Translations under genes and position numbers: made by a program
The notes under the pieces: generated by a model
Told to the model about the DNA's origin: nothing
Database searches by the model: none
Seen by the model: the letters and a program-made list of their open reading frames with translations, nothing else
From: Odoribacter laneus YIT 12061
GTDB lineage: Bacteria > Bacteroidota > Bacteroidia > Bacteroidales > Marinifilaceae
Length of the DNA stretch: 64,000 nucleotides
Assembly (NCBI RefSeq): GCF_000243215.1
Contig: NZ_JH594598.1
Location: forward strand, 1-64,000
Direction of reading: 5' to 3'
Shown here: positions 28,756 through 38,687 of the stretch, in pieces
How the letters are laid out: every line of letters starts with the position of its first letter
How positions within the stretch are numbered: the first letter of the stretch is position 1

Positions 28756-30321
28756 TTATTCCAATATATAGTGTTTGGAAAGAGCTGTAAATTCTCTGAC
28801 CTGTTCCTCTATCCATGCTTGGTTATATCCCAGTTCCCGAGCTATGATCCGGGCTACTTCAGGGGCAATCTCTACGGCAACACGGGCATCCAGAAATAAC
28901 AAACGTACCCGACGAGCCAGAATATCCTCTACGGTTAAAGCCATTTCTTCCCGGATGGCCCAGACGACCTCGGCTACGGTATAATTATATTTCGGATGCA
29001 ATTTTTCAGCCATTGCCGGATCAGAGGCCATTAAAGCCTTAAGCGCCGGTATGTCGGATCCATAAATATACAAATGATCCTTTAAATCGGGATTCAGTTG
29101 ATAGCCATGAATTTTAAAATCTTTCGTTACACATTTTCGTTTCTCCAGTAATCCTAAATCAATAGCCTTGTCAATAGTATCTTCGGCCATTTTCCGATAG
29201 GTCGTCCATTTACCTCCTGTAATCGTCACCATTTTATTCCTGGAAACAAAAATTTTGTGGCTACGGGAAATCTCCTTTGTACTTTTCCCTTCTTTTTTAG
29301 GAGCAGCCAAGGGACGCAGACCGGCAAAAACCGAAAAGACATCCTTTCTTTCCGGTTTACGTTTCATATACCGTCCAGCAGTATTCAATATAAATTCGAT
29401 TTCTTTTTCCAAAGCCTGCGGTTCTAATTCGGGTTTTTCCCTTACGGTATCGGTTGTACCGACCACCACTTTATCATGCCAGGGCACTGCAAAAAGGACC
29501 CGTCCGTCATCCGTTTTCGGAATCATAATGGCATAATCACTTTGTAAAAAAGACCGATCCAACACCAGATGTACCCCCTGACTAGGCTTTACCATATGTT
29601 CATGCGTAGGAACGTCCATTTCCATTATGCTATCGACAAAAATTCCCGTCGCGTTGATGACAGCTTTGGCTTTCACCTCATACAACTGTCCCGACAATAA
29701 ATCTTTGACTTTTACTCCGGCGGCAACGCCTGCGGCATTGTGCAATATCCCGACCACCCGCATCCGGTTGAGGGGACAGCCCCCTTTTTCCACACAAGAC
29801 TGTGCCAAATTGATGGCCAAACGCGAATCGTCAAATTGACCGTCATGGTACACTACCCCTCCTTTCAACCCCTTTTCCTGGACTATCGGCAAATACTCCA
29901 CCGTTTTCTTGGAAGAAATATATTTGGAACGTCCGAAACTCAAACGTCCGGCTAAAATATCATAAACAGTAAGTCCGACAGTATATAAAAAATTATCCCA
30001 ATGACGATAATTCGGAATCAAAAAACACTGGTCTTTTACCAAATGCGGAGCATTCTTTTTCAATAAACCTCTTTCATGAAGCGCTTCCAGTACCAAAGGG
30101 ACATCTCCCTGTGCCAAATAACGAACTCCGCCATGTACTAATTTTGTACTTCTACTGGAAGTAGCTTTAGCGAAATCTTCCCATTCAAACAGAGCAACGC
30201 TATAGCCTCTTGTCGCGGCATCTACAGCACATCCAAGACCTGTTGCGCCCCCACCGACAATCACAACATCCCAGGTCTTAGTTGTATCGGAAATCTGTTT
30301 TATTAATTCATTTCGTTTCAT
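28756..30321 (-). CDS. glpD: Glycerol-3-phosphate dehydrogenase (FAD)
   Basis: Flavoenzyme of 521 residues that oxidises glycerol-3-phosphate to dihydroxyacetone phosphate and passes electrons to quinone at the inner membrane. The FAD-binding motif VVIVGGGATGLGCAVDA is at 19-35. Conserved blocks KATSSRSTKLVHGGVRYLAQ (51-70) and the substrate region VVVGTTDT and GGKWTTYR follow, then the C-terminal DAO_C domain. It is divergent from the glpR-like regulator over 204 bases. The 9-mer ATTTCGTTT spans its first codons (30310-30318) as well as lying upstream (30432-30440). A second G3P dehydrogenase, GlpABC, is encoded 6 kb away. Confidence 0.93.
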   Translation of the reverse strand: MKRNELIKQISDTTKTWDVVIVGGGATGLGCAVDAATRGYSVALFEWEDFAKATSSRSTKLVHGGVRYLAQGDVPLVLEALHERGLLKKNAPHLVKDQCFLIPNYRHWDNFLYTVGLTVYDILAGRLSFGRSKYISSKKTVEYLPIVQEKGLKGGVVYHDGQFDDSRLAINLAQSCVEKGGCPLNRMRVVGILHNAAGVAAGVKVKDLLSGQLYEVKAKAVINATGIFVDSIMEMDVPTHEHMVKPSQGVHLVLDRSFLQSDYAIMIPKTDDGRVLFAVPWHDKVVVGTTDTVREKPELEPQALEKEIEFILNTAGRYMKRKPERKDVFSVFAGLRPLAAPKKEGKSTKEISRSHKIFVSRNKMVTITGGKWTTYRKMAEDTIDKAIDLGLLEKRKCVTKDFKIHGYQLNPDLKDHLYIYGSDIPALKALMASDPAMAEKLHPKYNYTVAEVVWAIREEMALTVEDILARRVRLLFLDARVAVEIAPEVARIIARELGYNQAWIEEQVREFTALSKHYILE

Positions 30322-30431
30322 TCCTCTTTCAAAATTTTGTTTCCCCTTTTTTACACCTCATAAATCAAAACTTTTATTACATCTGATTTATCGTTTTATA
30401 CGCATCAAAATTTCAAAAGTTATCTTTCTGT

Positions 30432-30440
30432 ATTTCGTTT
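30432..30440. promoter_or_regulatory. Candidate GlpR operator between glpD and glpR
   Basis: ATTTCGTTT, extended here to ATTTCGTTTCAAAAC, sits in the shared control region. The same 9-mer occurs at 36074 (before glpK), on the other strand at 40403 (before glpA) and at the start of glpD (30310). The TTTCG core resembles the half-sites bound by GlpR in other bacteria. Assignment by recurrence and position only. Confidence 0.45.
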
Positions 30441-30492
30441 CAAAACCCCTATCATTCTTCCGGAATTTTCCTTATACCTCAAAAATAATCCG

Positions 30493-30500
30493 TATCTTTG
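30493..30500 (+). promoter_or_regulatory. -7 element of the glpR-like gene
   Basis: A perfect TATCTTTG lies 26 bases before the start codon. TTTC at 30467-30470 is the nearest -33 candidate, with a spacer of 22 bases. Confidence 0.55.
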
Positions 30501-30525
30501 TACCGGTCTAAGAGATATTATTAGC

Positions 30526-31317
30526 ATGACATTAGCAGAACGACATAATACCATACTTGAACTTCTCAAACAAAGAGGTTCTATTCTGGTCTCGGATCTG
30601 GCAGAAATACTGAAAGTATCCTCGGTTACGATTCGAAAGGATCTGACCTTACTGGAAGAAAAGAAAATGCTTTACCGTACTCACGGAAGTGCAATTTTGA
30701 TTAATCCTTACATCAACGACAGAAATGTCAGTGAAAAAGAAAAATTAAATCCAGAGGAAAAACAAGCCATTGGCAAAGCCGCCGCTTCCCTCATTATCCC
30801 TGACGATTCAATTATCATCGCTTCTGGAACGACTATGTTTTTTTTGGCCCGGGAAATCAGACCCAGCGATCATTTAACAGTCATTACCTCTTCTATTAAT
30901 GTCACCTCCATCCTGGCTCGCCAGCATAACATAGACATCATACAATTGGGAGGATTGGTGCGCAACAGCTCTGTTTCTGTAGTCAGTGAATATGCTGTAA
31001 AAATGTTGGAGAATTTTTCCTGCAGTAAACTTTTTATCGGAGTGGATGGCATCGACCCCACTTACGGCCTAACCACTACTAATTTATTGGAAGCCAGTCT
31101 GAACCGAGCTATGATACAGGCGGCCCAGAAAACCATCGTCCTGACAGATTCCTCCAAGTTCGGTCGCAGAGGTTTCGGAAAAATATGCGGTTTGGAAGCA
31201 ATCGATCAGATCATTACGGACGACAAAGTGTCGCCCCTCATTGTCAAAGACTTGGAAGAAAGAGGAATAGAAATCACTATCGCTCCCCAACTCCATAAAA
31301 CCCAAGATTCCATATAA
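30526..31317 (+). CDS. glpR: DeoR-family regulator, GlpR-like
   Basis: DNA-binding repressor of 263 residues. The N-terminal winged helix (1-57) includes LAEILKVSSVTIRKDLTLLEE. The C-terminal DeoR sensor domain (75-255) contains the phosphosugar-binding ASGTTMFFLA and the GVDGID and LTDSSKFGR motifs of the family. Its setting, divergent from glpD and close to glpK, glpF and glpABC, supports a GlpR role: repression released by glycerol-3-phosphate. The effector is inferred from the neighbours, because DeoR proteins respond to many phosphosugars. Confidence 0.85.
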   Translation: MTLAERHNTILELLKQRGSILVSDLAEILKVSSVTIRKDLTLLEEKKMLYRTHGSAILINPYINDRNVSEKEKLNPEEKQAIGKAAASLIIPDDSIIIASGTTMFFLAREIRPSDHLTVITSSINVTSILARQHNIDIIQLGGLVRNSSVSVVSEYAVKMLENFSCSKLFIGVDGIDPTYGLTTTNLLEASLNRAMIQAAQKTIVLTDSSKFGRRGFGKICGLEAIDQIITDDKVSPLIVKDLEERGIEITIAPQLHKTQDSI

Positions 31318-31479
31318 GAAATTCCAGTAGAACTCCTATTCTTGGTCAAACTATTTATTCCCTCACTTTACAAACCGCTGCCTCTAAAAACAGGAAGTTG
31401 ACAGAAGGGGTAAAGCTATCCTTCCGTTTCAGCATATAACTTCTCAATAAAAAAATACAACAGAGAGTGGAAAACTAAA

Positions 31480-31511
31480 AATGAGATGTCCGATTTCCCA
31501 GACATCTCATT
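31480..31511 (-). terminator. Terminator of the glpK-glpF-phosphatase-porin operon
   Basis: An 11-bp perfect stem (AATGAGATGTC with GACATCTCATT) has a 10-base loop, 27 bases after the porin stop. The minus strand continues with TTTTAGTTTTCC. Confidence 0.85.
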
Positions 31512-31538
31512 CCGTACAACAATTATTAGCGATACTTA

Positions 31539-32678
31539 CTAATTAAAAAATACCTGTACTCTGGCAGAAAGAAAATTAAAATCTTCTTTTCCATTCAAAG
31601 CATGCTTATCCAAATGTACATAATTGTAATTCAAACGCAGGCGGATAAACTTCTTCCAATAATAGTTACATCCCAAAGTAAGTTGTTGCTGTTCGCCTCC
31701 ATAAATAGCTGAATCAGAATTATTCAGATCCAGACAAGAATAACGGACGGCAAATTCCAGTGTGCCGGGTTTCGGTAATTCCAGACGAGCCCAAGAAGTA
31801 GCATATTCATAACCGCTTCCGATAGCAATAAACCCCACTTGCCCATAAGCCCCCCAGGCTTTGTACTTCTCCAGATTATCTTTCCGGTCTACCTGTGCGT
31901 AAAAATACTCACTTTGCAAACTAAAATGTCCCAACGCACCTATCAATTCCCCAGCTACTTTTACAGAGTTATTCGCATCGGTTACTACTGCATTTACAAA
32001 CTTAGTAGAATTCACCATGCTCCCGACATTAGCTCCGTAAGTAATCGAACGGGAAGCCGAACCGTCTTTATTAGCATCCGGCGTCCGAAAGGTGGCTGCA
32101 ACCCCTACATGCAGGATCTGTCCTTCTTTTTTGAACGGATTATATACAAAACGACCGGTAAAAGCATAACCGTCATTTCCTTTATAATCCAATTTCTGAT
32201 CGAAATGCGTATCTCCGAAAATACCTCCGGCATACCAGAAATTCTTCGACCAACCGATGTATTCCAAACCCAGTTTACGTCCCGGAGCAAAAGCCTCAGT
32301 CACACAACCGGCATTGATAAAACGGATATTACCGGAACTTTCCATATAATCCAAACCGAAAGGTTCTGCAAAATGTCCCAGCCTTACATAAGAGTTTTTC
32401 TTAAAATCATATTCAATGAACACATCTTTCAGCGAAACAGTCTTCTTGGCAAAACCGATATCGATTTTACCTACAAACTTTTCATATTTACCGCTGACTC
32501 CCAAACGGATGTCACTGATAGTAGCACCACTTCCCAGATGAGTTTTATCTTTAAAGAATGCCGAACCATCAAAATAGACGCGACCATTAAAAGAGCCCTG
32601 CAATTTTTCAGGCAAAGCCTGCCCGAATGTTAATGTCGCAGACAATAACATTGCGGATACAATTCCTAATTTTTTCAC
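31539..32678 (-). CDS. Outer-membrane porin, OprP/OprO-like
   Basis: Predicted 16-stranded beta-barrel porin of 379 residues. The signal peptide ends near residue 19 (TFGQ|A). The sequence shows alternating beta strands and the family feature INAGCVTEAFAPGRKLGLEY (near 125-144), matching phosphate-selective porins of the OprP/OprO (Porin_O_P) family, which take phosphate or polyphosphate. It is the last gene of the glpK-glpF-phosphatase-porin operon, 19 bases after the secreted phosphatase. I infer that it admits a phosphorylated substrate, perhaps glycerol phosphates, to the periplasm. The basic residues lining the channel cannot be verified without a model. Confidence 0.82.
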   Translation of the reverse strand: MKKLGIVSAMLLSATLTFGQALPEKLQGSFNGRVYFDGSAFFKDKTHLGSGATISDIRLGVSGKYEKFVGKIDIGFAKKTVSLKDVFIEYDFKKNSYVRLGHFAEPFGLDYMESSGNIRFINAGCVTEAFAPGRKLGLEYIGWSKNFWYAGGIFGDTHFDQKLDYKGNDGYAFTGRFVYNPFKKEGQILHVGVAATFRTPDANKDGSASRSITYGANVGSMVNSTKFVNAVVTDANNSVKVAGELIGALGHFSLQSEYFYAQVDRKDNLEKYKAWGAYGQVGFIAIGSGYEYATSWARLELPKPGTLEFAVRYSCLDLNNSDSAIYGGEQQQLTLGCNYYWKKFIRLRLNYNYVHLDKHALNGKEDFNFLSARVQVFFN

Positions 32679-32697
32679 AGTATTACCCTTGTAGAAA

Positions 32698-33666
32698 TCA
32701 GTATCCTATCACCGCTTTATCCTCTTTTGCATTGGTTGCATTTTTCTTTACGCCCCATTCACCGGTTACGTATTTGTAATTCCCTTCCGGAACGTCGTTG
32801 CTATATACCGTAATGGCTCTCGGGTCATTTTCCCAATATTGTTTTACGGTCTTGTTATCCATTTCCTTCTCAATTTTCTGATCATCCGGATTTACGATCA
32901 GTTTCAGCCCGACGGAAGTATTCATCATCTCCATATCTCCACGACTGTTACCACCTGTAAATAAAGGTTTTGCCTTGATAAAAGTATTCACGACTTCTGC
33001 TTTACCATTATCCTGAGATACCGGATATACCAATTGGTCTGTTACAATACCATCAGCAGTTACCAGCGACTTTACACCAAGAATACGGTCTTCAGGAATT
33101 CCCAGTTGCTCAGCACAAAATCTTTGATACAACAATTCCGGAGAAGCGGAAACAATCCAGATTTCAAAATCGTAATCTTTCAAATTCGCTAACAACTGTT
33201 TCATTTCAGGATACATTTTATTCTGATATTTTTCCTGAAACATATTATTCCCAATCTCCTGAATTTCTTCCGCCGTCAAACCAGACAAAAATCTCACCCG
33301 GTTCTGAACAAAATCAACTCCTACATTATTCCCATGCAACAATTGATCTACGATTTTCATCTTTTCTTTGGATTTCTTGTCGGTTTTACCAGCATAATTT
33401 TTCTGAGCAAAATCATATAATGCTTCGTCTGCCAAATAATAAGGAACCTGTCCAAAAAGCGTTCCGTCACAATCAAATACAGCGACTTTACGTGTTTTCA
33501 TCGGAACAGTTGAATCAAAAAACGCTTCCAGTTTATCATTTACCTCATCCGAAAAACCTTTAATCGGTTTAAAGGTAAAAGTTTGGGCTTCTACAAACAT
33601 GAGGGAAGCCAAGACGAACGTTAAAGTCATCGTCAAAACACATTGAATTCTTACAAACGTTTTCAT
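32698..33666 (-). CDS. Secreted HAD-superfamily phosphatase
   Basis: HAD phosphatase of 322 residues with an N-terminal signal sequence (hydrophobic 8-26, cleavage near EAQ|T), so it acts in the periplasm. Motif I is DCDGT with nucleophile Asp65 and acid Asp67. Motif II is VSAS (Ser173). Lys222 (GKAEVV) and motif III GGNSRGDMEM (Asp244) complete the site. The long cap insertion between motifs I and II resembles the SerB-like branch. It lies between glpF and a phosphate-type porin in one operon, which points to dephosphorylation of an imported phosphate ester, plausibly a glycerol phosphate. The substrate is not shown by the sequence. Confidence 0.85.
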   Translation of the reverse strand: MKTFVRIQCVLTMTLTFVLASLMFVEAQTFTFKPIKGFSDEVNDKLEAFFDSTVPMKTRKVAVFDCDGTLFGQVPYYLADEALYDFAQKNYAGKTDKKSKEKMKIVDQLLHGNNVGVDFVQNRVRFLSGLTAEEIQEIGNNMFQEKYQNKMYPEMKQLLANLKDYDFEIWIVSASPELLYQRFCAEQLGIPEDRILGVKSLVTADGIVTDQLVYPVSQDNGKAEVVNTFIKAKPLFTGGNSRGDMEMMNTSVGLKLIVNPDDQKIEKEMDNKTVKQYWENDPRAITVYSNDVPEGNYKYVTGEWGVKKNATNAKEDKAVIGY

Positions 33667-33752
33667 AAATTTTGGTTTTTAATTAATTTAATGATAATTC
33701 GTAAATTTCTCTCAAATAGTTACAAAACTTACTATAATTAGACAGCTTTTTT

Positions 33753-34487
33753 TTAAAATATGCACAAATAGATACAAGCAGCCACTCCAGCTCCGACAAT
33801 CGGCCCAAAAACCGGTACCCAGCTATATCCCCAGCCACTTGTACCTTTGCCTTTAATAGGCAACAGATAATGAGCGATGCGGGGTGGCAAATCCCGGGCA
33901 GGGTTAATGGCGTAGCCGGTAGCTCCTCCCAACGACATTCCGATGGCCATAATCAGAAAGGTAACCGGAAAAGCACCTAATGTACCCAATCCTATCTCCG
34001 GTGCATTTTCCCGTACAGTCAGCATTAGAAGGACAAATACCAACAAAAAAGCACCCACCGTTTCACAAAAAAAGTTCCGCGGTTTATTCATGATAGCAGG
34101 CATGGTACAAAAAGTTGCCAGTTTTAAATCCGGATCTTCGGTGGCATCATAATGATCCTTGTAAAACAGGTAGACCAGTACGGCACCGACAAAGCCCCCT
34201 AGCAACTGTGCTGCAATATAGCCGGGCACGTACGTCCAAGAGAACGCACCAGCTAATGCCAGTCCGATAGAAACGGCAGGATTCAAATGAGCACCGGAAT
34301 AAGGCCCGGCAATAAATACGCCGCACATCACAGCAAATCCCCAAGCCATCGTCACAACGACCCAACCGCCGTTGTATCCTTTCGACCCTTTCAGAATATT
34401 AGAAGCAACTACACCATCTCCCAAAAGAATCAGAATAGCTGTTCCGATAAATTCAAAAAGGCATTTTGTAAATAAGGAGGTTTCCAT
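33753..34487 (-). CDS. glpF: Glycerol facilitator (aquaglyceroporin)
   Basis: MIP-family channel of 244 residues with six membrane helices and the two NPA half-helix motifs: NPA at 69-71 (GAHLNPAVS) and NPARD at 195-199. The Asp after the second NPAR is the mark of glycerol-conducting members against water-only aquaporins. It lets glycerol cross the inner membrane by facilitated diffusion; phosphorylation by GlpK, encoded 15 bases upstream in the same operon, traps it. The start at 34487 is the first ATG of the frame and fits the membrane topology. Confidence 0.95.
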   Translation of the reverse strand: METSLFTKCLFEFIGTAILILLGDGVVASNILKGSKGYNGGWVVVTMAWGFAVMCGVFIAGPYSGAHLNPAVSIGLALAGAFSWTYVPGYIAAQLLGGFVGAVLVYLFYKDHYDATEDPDLKLATFCTMPAIMNKPRNFFCETVGAFLLVFVLLMLTVRENAPEIGLGTLGAFPVTFLIMAIGMSLGGATGYAINPARDLPPRIAHYLLPIKGKGTSGWGYSWVPVFGPIVGAGVAACIYLCIF

Positions 34488-34502
34488 ATTCTAAAAATTA
34501 AA

Positions 34503-35990
34503 TCAATAATTACTCAATACCCGGCGAACAGCATTATTCCAGCCATTCTTAGCCCGTTCGATATCTTCCGCTTTCCCGGAGGGATCAAAACGTCTATCCA
34601 TTTTCCACTGCTTTTTAATATCTTCTATGCTGGACCAATATCCGACCGCTAACCCTGCCAGATAAGCAGCCCCCAAAGCGGTAGTTTCAATCACCTGAGG
34701 ACGGATGACAGGAGTGTTCAGTATATCCGCTTGAAACTGCATCAGTAAATTATTGCAAGCTGCACCTCCATCTACCTTCAGTTCTTTCAACGGCAAACCG
34801 GAATCTTTGACCATAGCATTCACAATATCCATGGTTTGAAAAGCAATACCTTCCAAGGCAGCCCGGGCAATATGAGCAGCTGTCGTTCCCCGGCTAATAC
34901 CGGAAATAGCCCCTCTGGCATACTGGTCCCACCAGGGAGCAGCCAAACCTGTCAGGGCCGGAACAAAATAAACCCCATTGGTATCCGGAACACTCGCAGC
35001 AAGAGCTTCGACTTCAGCAGAAGAGCTGATAACCTTCAATCCATCCCGCAACCATTGTACCACAGATCCTCCGACAAAAATACTTCCCTCCAGGGCGTAA
35101 TTCACCTTATTACCAATTTTCCAGGCAATTGTCGTGATCAGATTATTTTCAGAAACAATCGGCTTTTCACCACTATTCATCAATAAAAAACAGCCTGTCC
35201 CATACGTATTCTTAACCATTCCGGGTTCTATACACATCTGTCCGAATAAGGCAGCCTGCTGATCTCCGGCAATACCGGCAATGGGCACTTTGTGTGCAAA
35301 TAAAGTAGTTTTAGTATGCCCATATATTTCACTGGAAGATTTGACTTCAGGCATCATAGACAACGGAATATCAAACAACTTCAGTAACTCCTCATCCCAC
35401 TGTAAGGTATGTATATTAAACAACATCGTACGGGAAGCATTTGTTACATCCGTTACATGAACTTCTCCCCGGGTCAAGCGCCAGATCAACCATGTATCTA
35501 CCGTTCCGAAAAGTAACTTTCCCTTTTCAGCTCTCTCCCGGGCCCCCGGTACATTGTCCAAAATCCATTTGACTTTCGTAGCGCTGAAATAGGCATCAAT
35601 GATCAAACCGGTCTTCTCCCGGATAAAATCAGTTTTCCCTTCCGCTTTCAAACTATCACAATAAGCTGAAGTCCTTCTGTCCTGCCAAACAATTGCATTG
35701 TAAATCGGCTCTTCTGTTTCCCTATCCCACACAATCGTCGTTTCACGCTGATTAGTAATCCCAATACCTGCAATATTCAACCCATTAATATCAATACTAG
35801 CTATTGCCTCTGCAATAACAGAGGCTTGGGAAGACCAGATTTCATGAGGATCATGCTCTACCCATCCGGAATGAGGAAATTGTTGACGAAATTCTTTCTG
35901 GGCAACCGAGCAGATTTCTCCTTTCTCATCAAACACGATTGCCCGAGAGCTACTGGTTCCCTGATCTAACGATAAAATATATTGTTTCAT
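34503..35990 (-). CDS. glpK: Glycerol kinase
   Basis: FGGY-family kinase of 495 residues that phosphorylates glycerol to glycerol-3-phosphate with ATP, the committed step of glycerol use. The N-terminal signature [25 protein letters not shown] and the catalytic region IVWQDRRTS are intact, as are TYGTGCFLL and the C-terminal FGGY motif region (DGGAACNN). Length is normal. It is the first gene of a four-gene operon with glpF, the phosphatase and the porin; the promoter and putative operators lie at 36074-36139. Allosteric sites for fructose-1,6-bisphosphate known from E. coli could not be judged by eye. Confidence 0.97.
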   Translation of the reverse strand: MKQYILSLDQGTSSSRAIVFDEKGEICSVAQKEFRQQFPHSGWVEHDPHEIWSSQASVIAEAIASIDINGLNIAGIGITNQRETTIVWDRETEEPIYNAIVWQDRRTSAYCDSLKAEGKTDFIREKTGLIIDAYFSATKVKWILDNVPGARERAEKGKLLFGTVDTWLIWRLTRGEVHVTDVTNASRTMLFNIHTLQWDEELLKLFDIPLSMMPEVKSSSEIYGHTKTTLFAHKVPIAGIAGDQQAALFGQMCIEPGMVKNTYGTGCFLLMNSGEKPIVSENNLITTIAWKIGNKVNYALEGSIFVGGSVVQWLRDGLKVISSSAEVEALAASVPDTNGVYFVPALTGLAAPWWDQYARGAISGISRGTTAAHIARAALEGIAFQTMDIVNAMVKDSGLPLKELKVDGGAACNNLLMQFQADILNTPVIRPQVIETTALGAAYLAGLAVGYWSSIEDIKKQWKMDRRFDPSGKAEDIERAKNGWNNAVRRVLSNY

Positions 35991-36073
35991 AGCATGGAAA
36001 ATTATATGATCATTACCTAAAATAAACTAAAATTAAGTACGCATTTCAGACCTAAAACGTTTCCGTTTTTTAC

Positions 36074-36086
36074 ATTTCGTTTCGAA
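36074..36086. promoter_or_regulatory. Candidate GlpR operator before glpK
   Basis: ATTTCGTTTCGAA, containing the shared 9-mer ATTTCGTTT, lies just downstream of the predicted glpK transcript start (about 36103). A second TTCG-type half (ATCGAAACAAAT, 36103-36114) overlaps the -7 element. Binding there would block initiation. Confidence 0.5.
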
Positions 36087-36109
36087 GAGCATTACTTTCT
36101 TAATCGAAA

Positions 36110-36139
36110 CAAATTTAAATTAAAATATTTCACTTCAAA
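36110..36139 (-). promoter_or_regulatory. glpK operon promoter
   Basis: Minus-strand TTTG (36136-36139), an 18-base spacer and a perfect TAAATTTG (36110-36117). Transcription would begin near 36103, leaving a leader of about 110 bases before glpK. It lies between the glpC stop (36196) and glpK. Confidence 0.65.
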
Positions 36140-36195
36140 AATAAATCGCTGTTTTTTTTACGATTATTTTTTGAAAAAAGAAGCATTCGAAATCT

Positions 36196-37422
36196 CTATT
36201 CTCTATCTTCCAATGCTTTTGCAAGAATAGAAATGGGATGTTCACAGGGTTTAGAGGTGGACATTTCAATTTGCCATTTACAGGTCTCACAATCTGTTAC
36301 CACATAATCGATATCACAAGCTTCGATCTGTTTAAACAAAGATTCTCCGATATTCTGGGACGTTTTATAATTTTCTTTTTTAAAACCATAGGTTCCGGCA
36401 ATACCGCAACACTGGGAATCCAAAACAGTCAATTCGATATTCGGTATCAATTTCAAAAGTTCTATAGAATAATAGGCCCAGCCTAATTTTTCCAAATGAC
36501 AAGGAGTGTGATAAGCAACTTTTATCTTTGTATTTTTTTTGAAATTCAGTTTGATCTCTTTCTGACTTAACAGGCGATAAATATAACGTGTAGCCAGCTC
36601 GATATGATCCCGTACATCTGCATTCTGAATACCCAACAAATGCGGATATTCGTCCCGGATAGTAAAGGCACAGGTAGAGGAAGTAGCGATGACGGGTATC
36701 TGTTTATCTACTACAGACTCCCGGATAGAACTGATATTTTGCGCTGCCTGTTTTTGCGCCTGATGAATAAATCCATTGGAAATTAAAGCGACCCCACAGC
36801 ATTTTTCTTTTTTCAATAATTGTACGCCTACCCCCATGGCATTCATGACTTTCACCAAATCTTTTCCTAAGGGAGGATTATTATAATTCACATAGCAACC
36901 GTGAAAATAGCTCACTTGTTGCGGAAAACAGGCCTGCTTTTCTGCTTGTTTTTTATACCAGCTTTCGAATGTTCCGAAAGCATATTTAGGAAAAGTACGC
37001 CTGTGGTCAATCTGCATTACCCCGTCCAGAATCGCCTTTACCGGCTTTAACCCCAAAGTAGCATTCACAACAGGAGCAAAAGGAGTCGATAAAGTTCCTA
37101 CCAAATCCGTATTAGCCAGTATAAAATCCCGGACTTTCGGCTTTTTCTTACTATATTTGATGCGGGCCATCTGAATAATATCCCCAATACGGACATTGGA
37201 GGGACAAGCCACTTCGCAACGTTTACAATTGATACAATACTTCAGAGCCTCATCGTAAAAATCAGGTCGCTTCAAACGAAGCCGTTCTCCGTCCGGGCCT
37301 GCTTGCTTGGGCCCGGGATAATCCGGATTCACAGCAGCTACCGGACAATACACCGTACAAACGGTACATTTGATACATTGTTCAAAATTATTATCGCTGA
37401 TATTATGTTGTTGAAGATTCAT
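36196..37422 (-). CDS. glpC: Anaerobic G3P dehydrogenase subunit C
   Basis: Iron-sulfur subunit of 408 residues that links the GlpAB flavoprotein to the membrane quinone pool. Two 4Fe-4S ferredoxin clusters are present: Cys16, 19, 22, 26 and Cys63, 66, 69, 73. Two CCG domains follow, with KEKCCGVALISNG and DSQCCGIAGTYG, the ligands of further clusters or haem-like sites in the heterodisulfide reductase family. It is the last gene of glpA-glpB-glpC, 7 bases after glpB. A low-GC gap follows on the minus strand without a clear terminator. Confidence 0.95.
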   Translation of the reverse strand: MNLQQHNISDNNFEQCIKCTVCTVYCPVAAVNPDYPGPKQAGPDGERLRLKRPDFYDEALKYCINCKRCEVACPSNVRIGDIIQMARIKYSKKKPKVRDFILANTDLVGTLSTPFAPVVNATLGLKPVKAILDGVMQIDHRRTFPKYAFGTFESWYKKQAEKQACFPQQVSYFHGCYVNYNNPPLGKDLVKVMNAMGVGVQLLKKEKCCGVALISNGFIHQAQKQAAQNISSIRESVVDKQIPVIATSSTCAFTIRDEYPHLLGIQNADVRDHIELATRYIYRLLSQKEIKLNFKKNTKIKVAYHTPCHLEKLGWAYYSIELLKLIPNIELTVLDSQCCGIAGTYGFKKENYKTSQNIGESLFKQIEACDIDYVVTDCETCKWQIEMSTSKPCEHPISILAKALEDRE

Positions 37423-37429
37423 GACTTTC

Positions 37430-38686
37430 TTATTTACTTAAAATTCGTTCTGCTACAGACAACGCACTCAAAACCGAAACCCCGGCACCACAACCTTCCT
37501 TCATCGCATTAAAACCTTCCAGCACTGCTCCGGCCACATATAAATTCTCAAAAGCTTGCCCCCGATACATCGCCCGGAAGCTGTCATCTGTTTTCACCCC
37601 AAAAGTCTGATAAGGCTGAGCCGCAAACAAATCCAAGTTATACCATTGTTCCCGATCTTTCGAAAACGAAACATCCAGATCAAAAACAGGTTCATATATT
37701 CTTTCAGAAGTTGCGATCAATCCCTGACTAAAAAAACTTCCTGTTGCCAATACGACATTTTTTCCCACGAAAGGAATATCTCCATGGTTATAGGAATACA
37801 CCCGCACCACTTTTCTTCCTTCTTTTTCTGCCCGAAGCACCGTATCTCCCAGCATATACACCCCTCCAAGGTGCTGGAAATATTTCCGCAATTGCTGCTG
37901 GGTATGTATGCCCGGGACGGAAGGCGGCAGAGTCGGCAACAAACAGATCGTTTTTCCGACTTTCTCCTGCAGTTGTTCCACTACATCATCCTGTCCCAAG
38001 CCCACAATAGCAGGCAGTATAATAGCTTCTGCCTCCCCGCTTTCCGTTTTCAGCAAACGAATCAGTTCCTCCAGATTCTCCTGCTTATCAAAAAGCCGCG
38101 CAATATTGGTGGATCTCATTTCTGTCGGATTTTTCCGTATACATTCCAAAACCGGAAAATTAAAGGAATGAATACTGCTTTCAGTTCCCATTTTTCGGAA
38201 TTCATCGGCAATAAATTGTGTATAAAAATCCAAAAATCCGAGGACATTAAATATGGCTATCTTCTTCCAAGGCAGGTGGGAATCGCTTTCACAAGCCAAC
38301 AGGTCTTTCAATGTCAGCCAAGTGGGTTTCAAATTACCCATAGGAGTCACCCGATAGTGATTTGCTTTCTCCTCCCCCTTTACAGCTATGCCGGCTTCCA
38401 GCAACAACTCCCGGGCAAGAACGGCCAGTTCGCCAAATTTTTCTTTCCCCAATTTAGCATAAGGATGCAAGGGCTGTTGGCGGATTAATTCCTCCACTCC
38501 CGCTAAAGGATTTCGGACGGGAGTACCGTCGGGTAAAGCATTCAACAGATCGAAAGAACCGGAAGAAAAATGCAATGCACTTTGGCCGGCGGAGATAACT
38601 ACGCATCTTTGCCCTTCTTTAGACAATCGTATACCACAAAGCAGTCCGGCTAAGCCCCCGCCGACAATAATCGTATCGAATTTCAT
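37430..38686 (-). CDS. glpB: Anaerobic G3P dehydrogenase subunit B
   Basis: Flavoprotein-fold subunit of 418 residues. The dinucleotide-binding motif FDTIIVGGGLAGLLCGIRL is at the N-terminus (3-21). The glycine-rich C-terminal FAD region ENLYVAGAVLEG is also seen. It associates with GlpA and is required for electron transfer to GlpC. It begins one base after the glpA stop and ends 7 bases before glpC, so the three are tightly coupled. Confidence 0.93.
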   Translation of the reverse strand: MKFDTIIVGGGLAGLLCGIRLSKEGQRCVVISAGQSALHFSSGSFDLLNALPDGTPVRNPLAGVEELIRQQPLHPYAKLGKEKFGELAVLARELLLEAGIAVKGEEKANHYRVTPMGNLKPTWLTLKDLLACESDSHLPWKKIAIFNVLGFLDFYTQFIADEFRKMGTESSIHSFNFPVLECIRKNPTEMRSTNIARLFDKQENLEELIRLLKTESGEAEAIILPAIVGLGQDDVVEQLQEKVGKTICLLPTLPPSVPGIHTQQQLRKYFQHLGGVYMLGDTVLRAEKEGRKVVRVYSYNHGDIPFVGKNVVLATGSFFSQGLIATSERIYEPVFDLDVSFSKDREQWYNLDLFAAQPYQTFGVKTDDSFRAMYRGQAFENLYVAGAVLEGFNAMKEGCGAGVSVLSALSVAERILSK

Positions 38687-38687
38687 A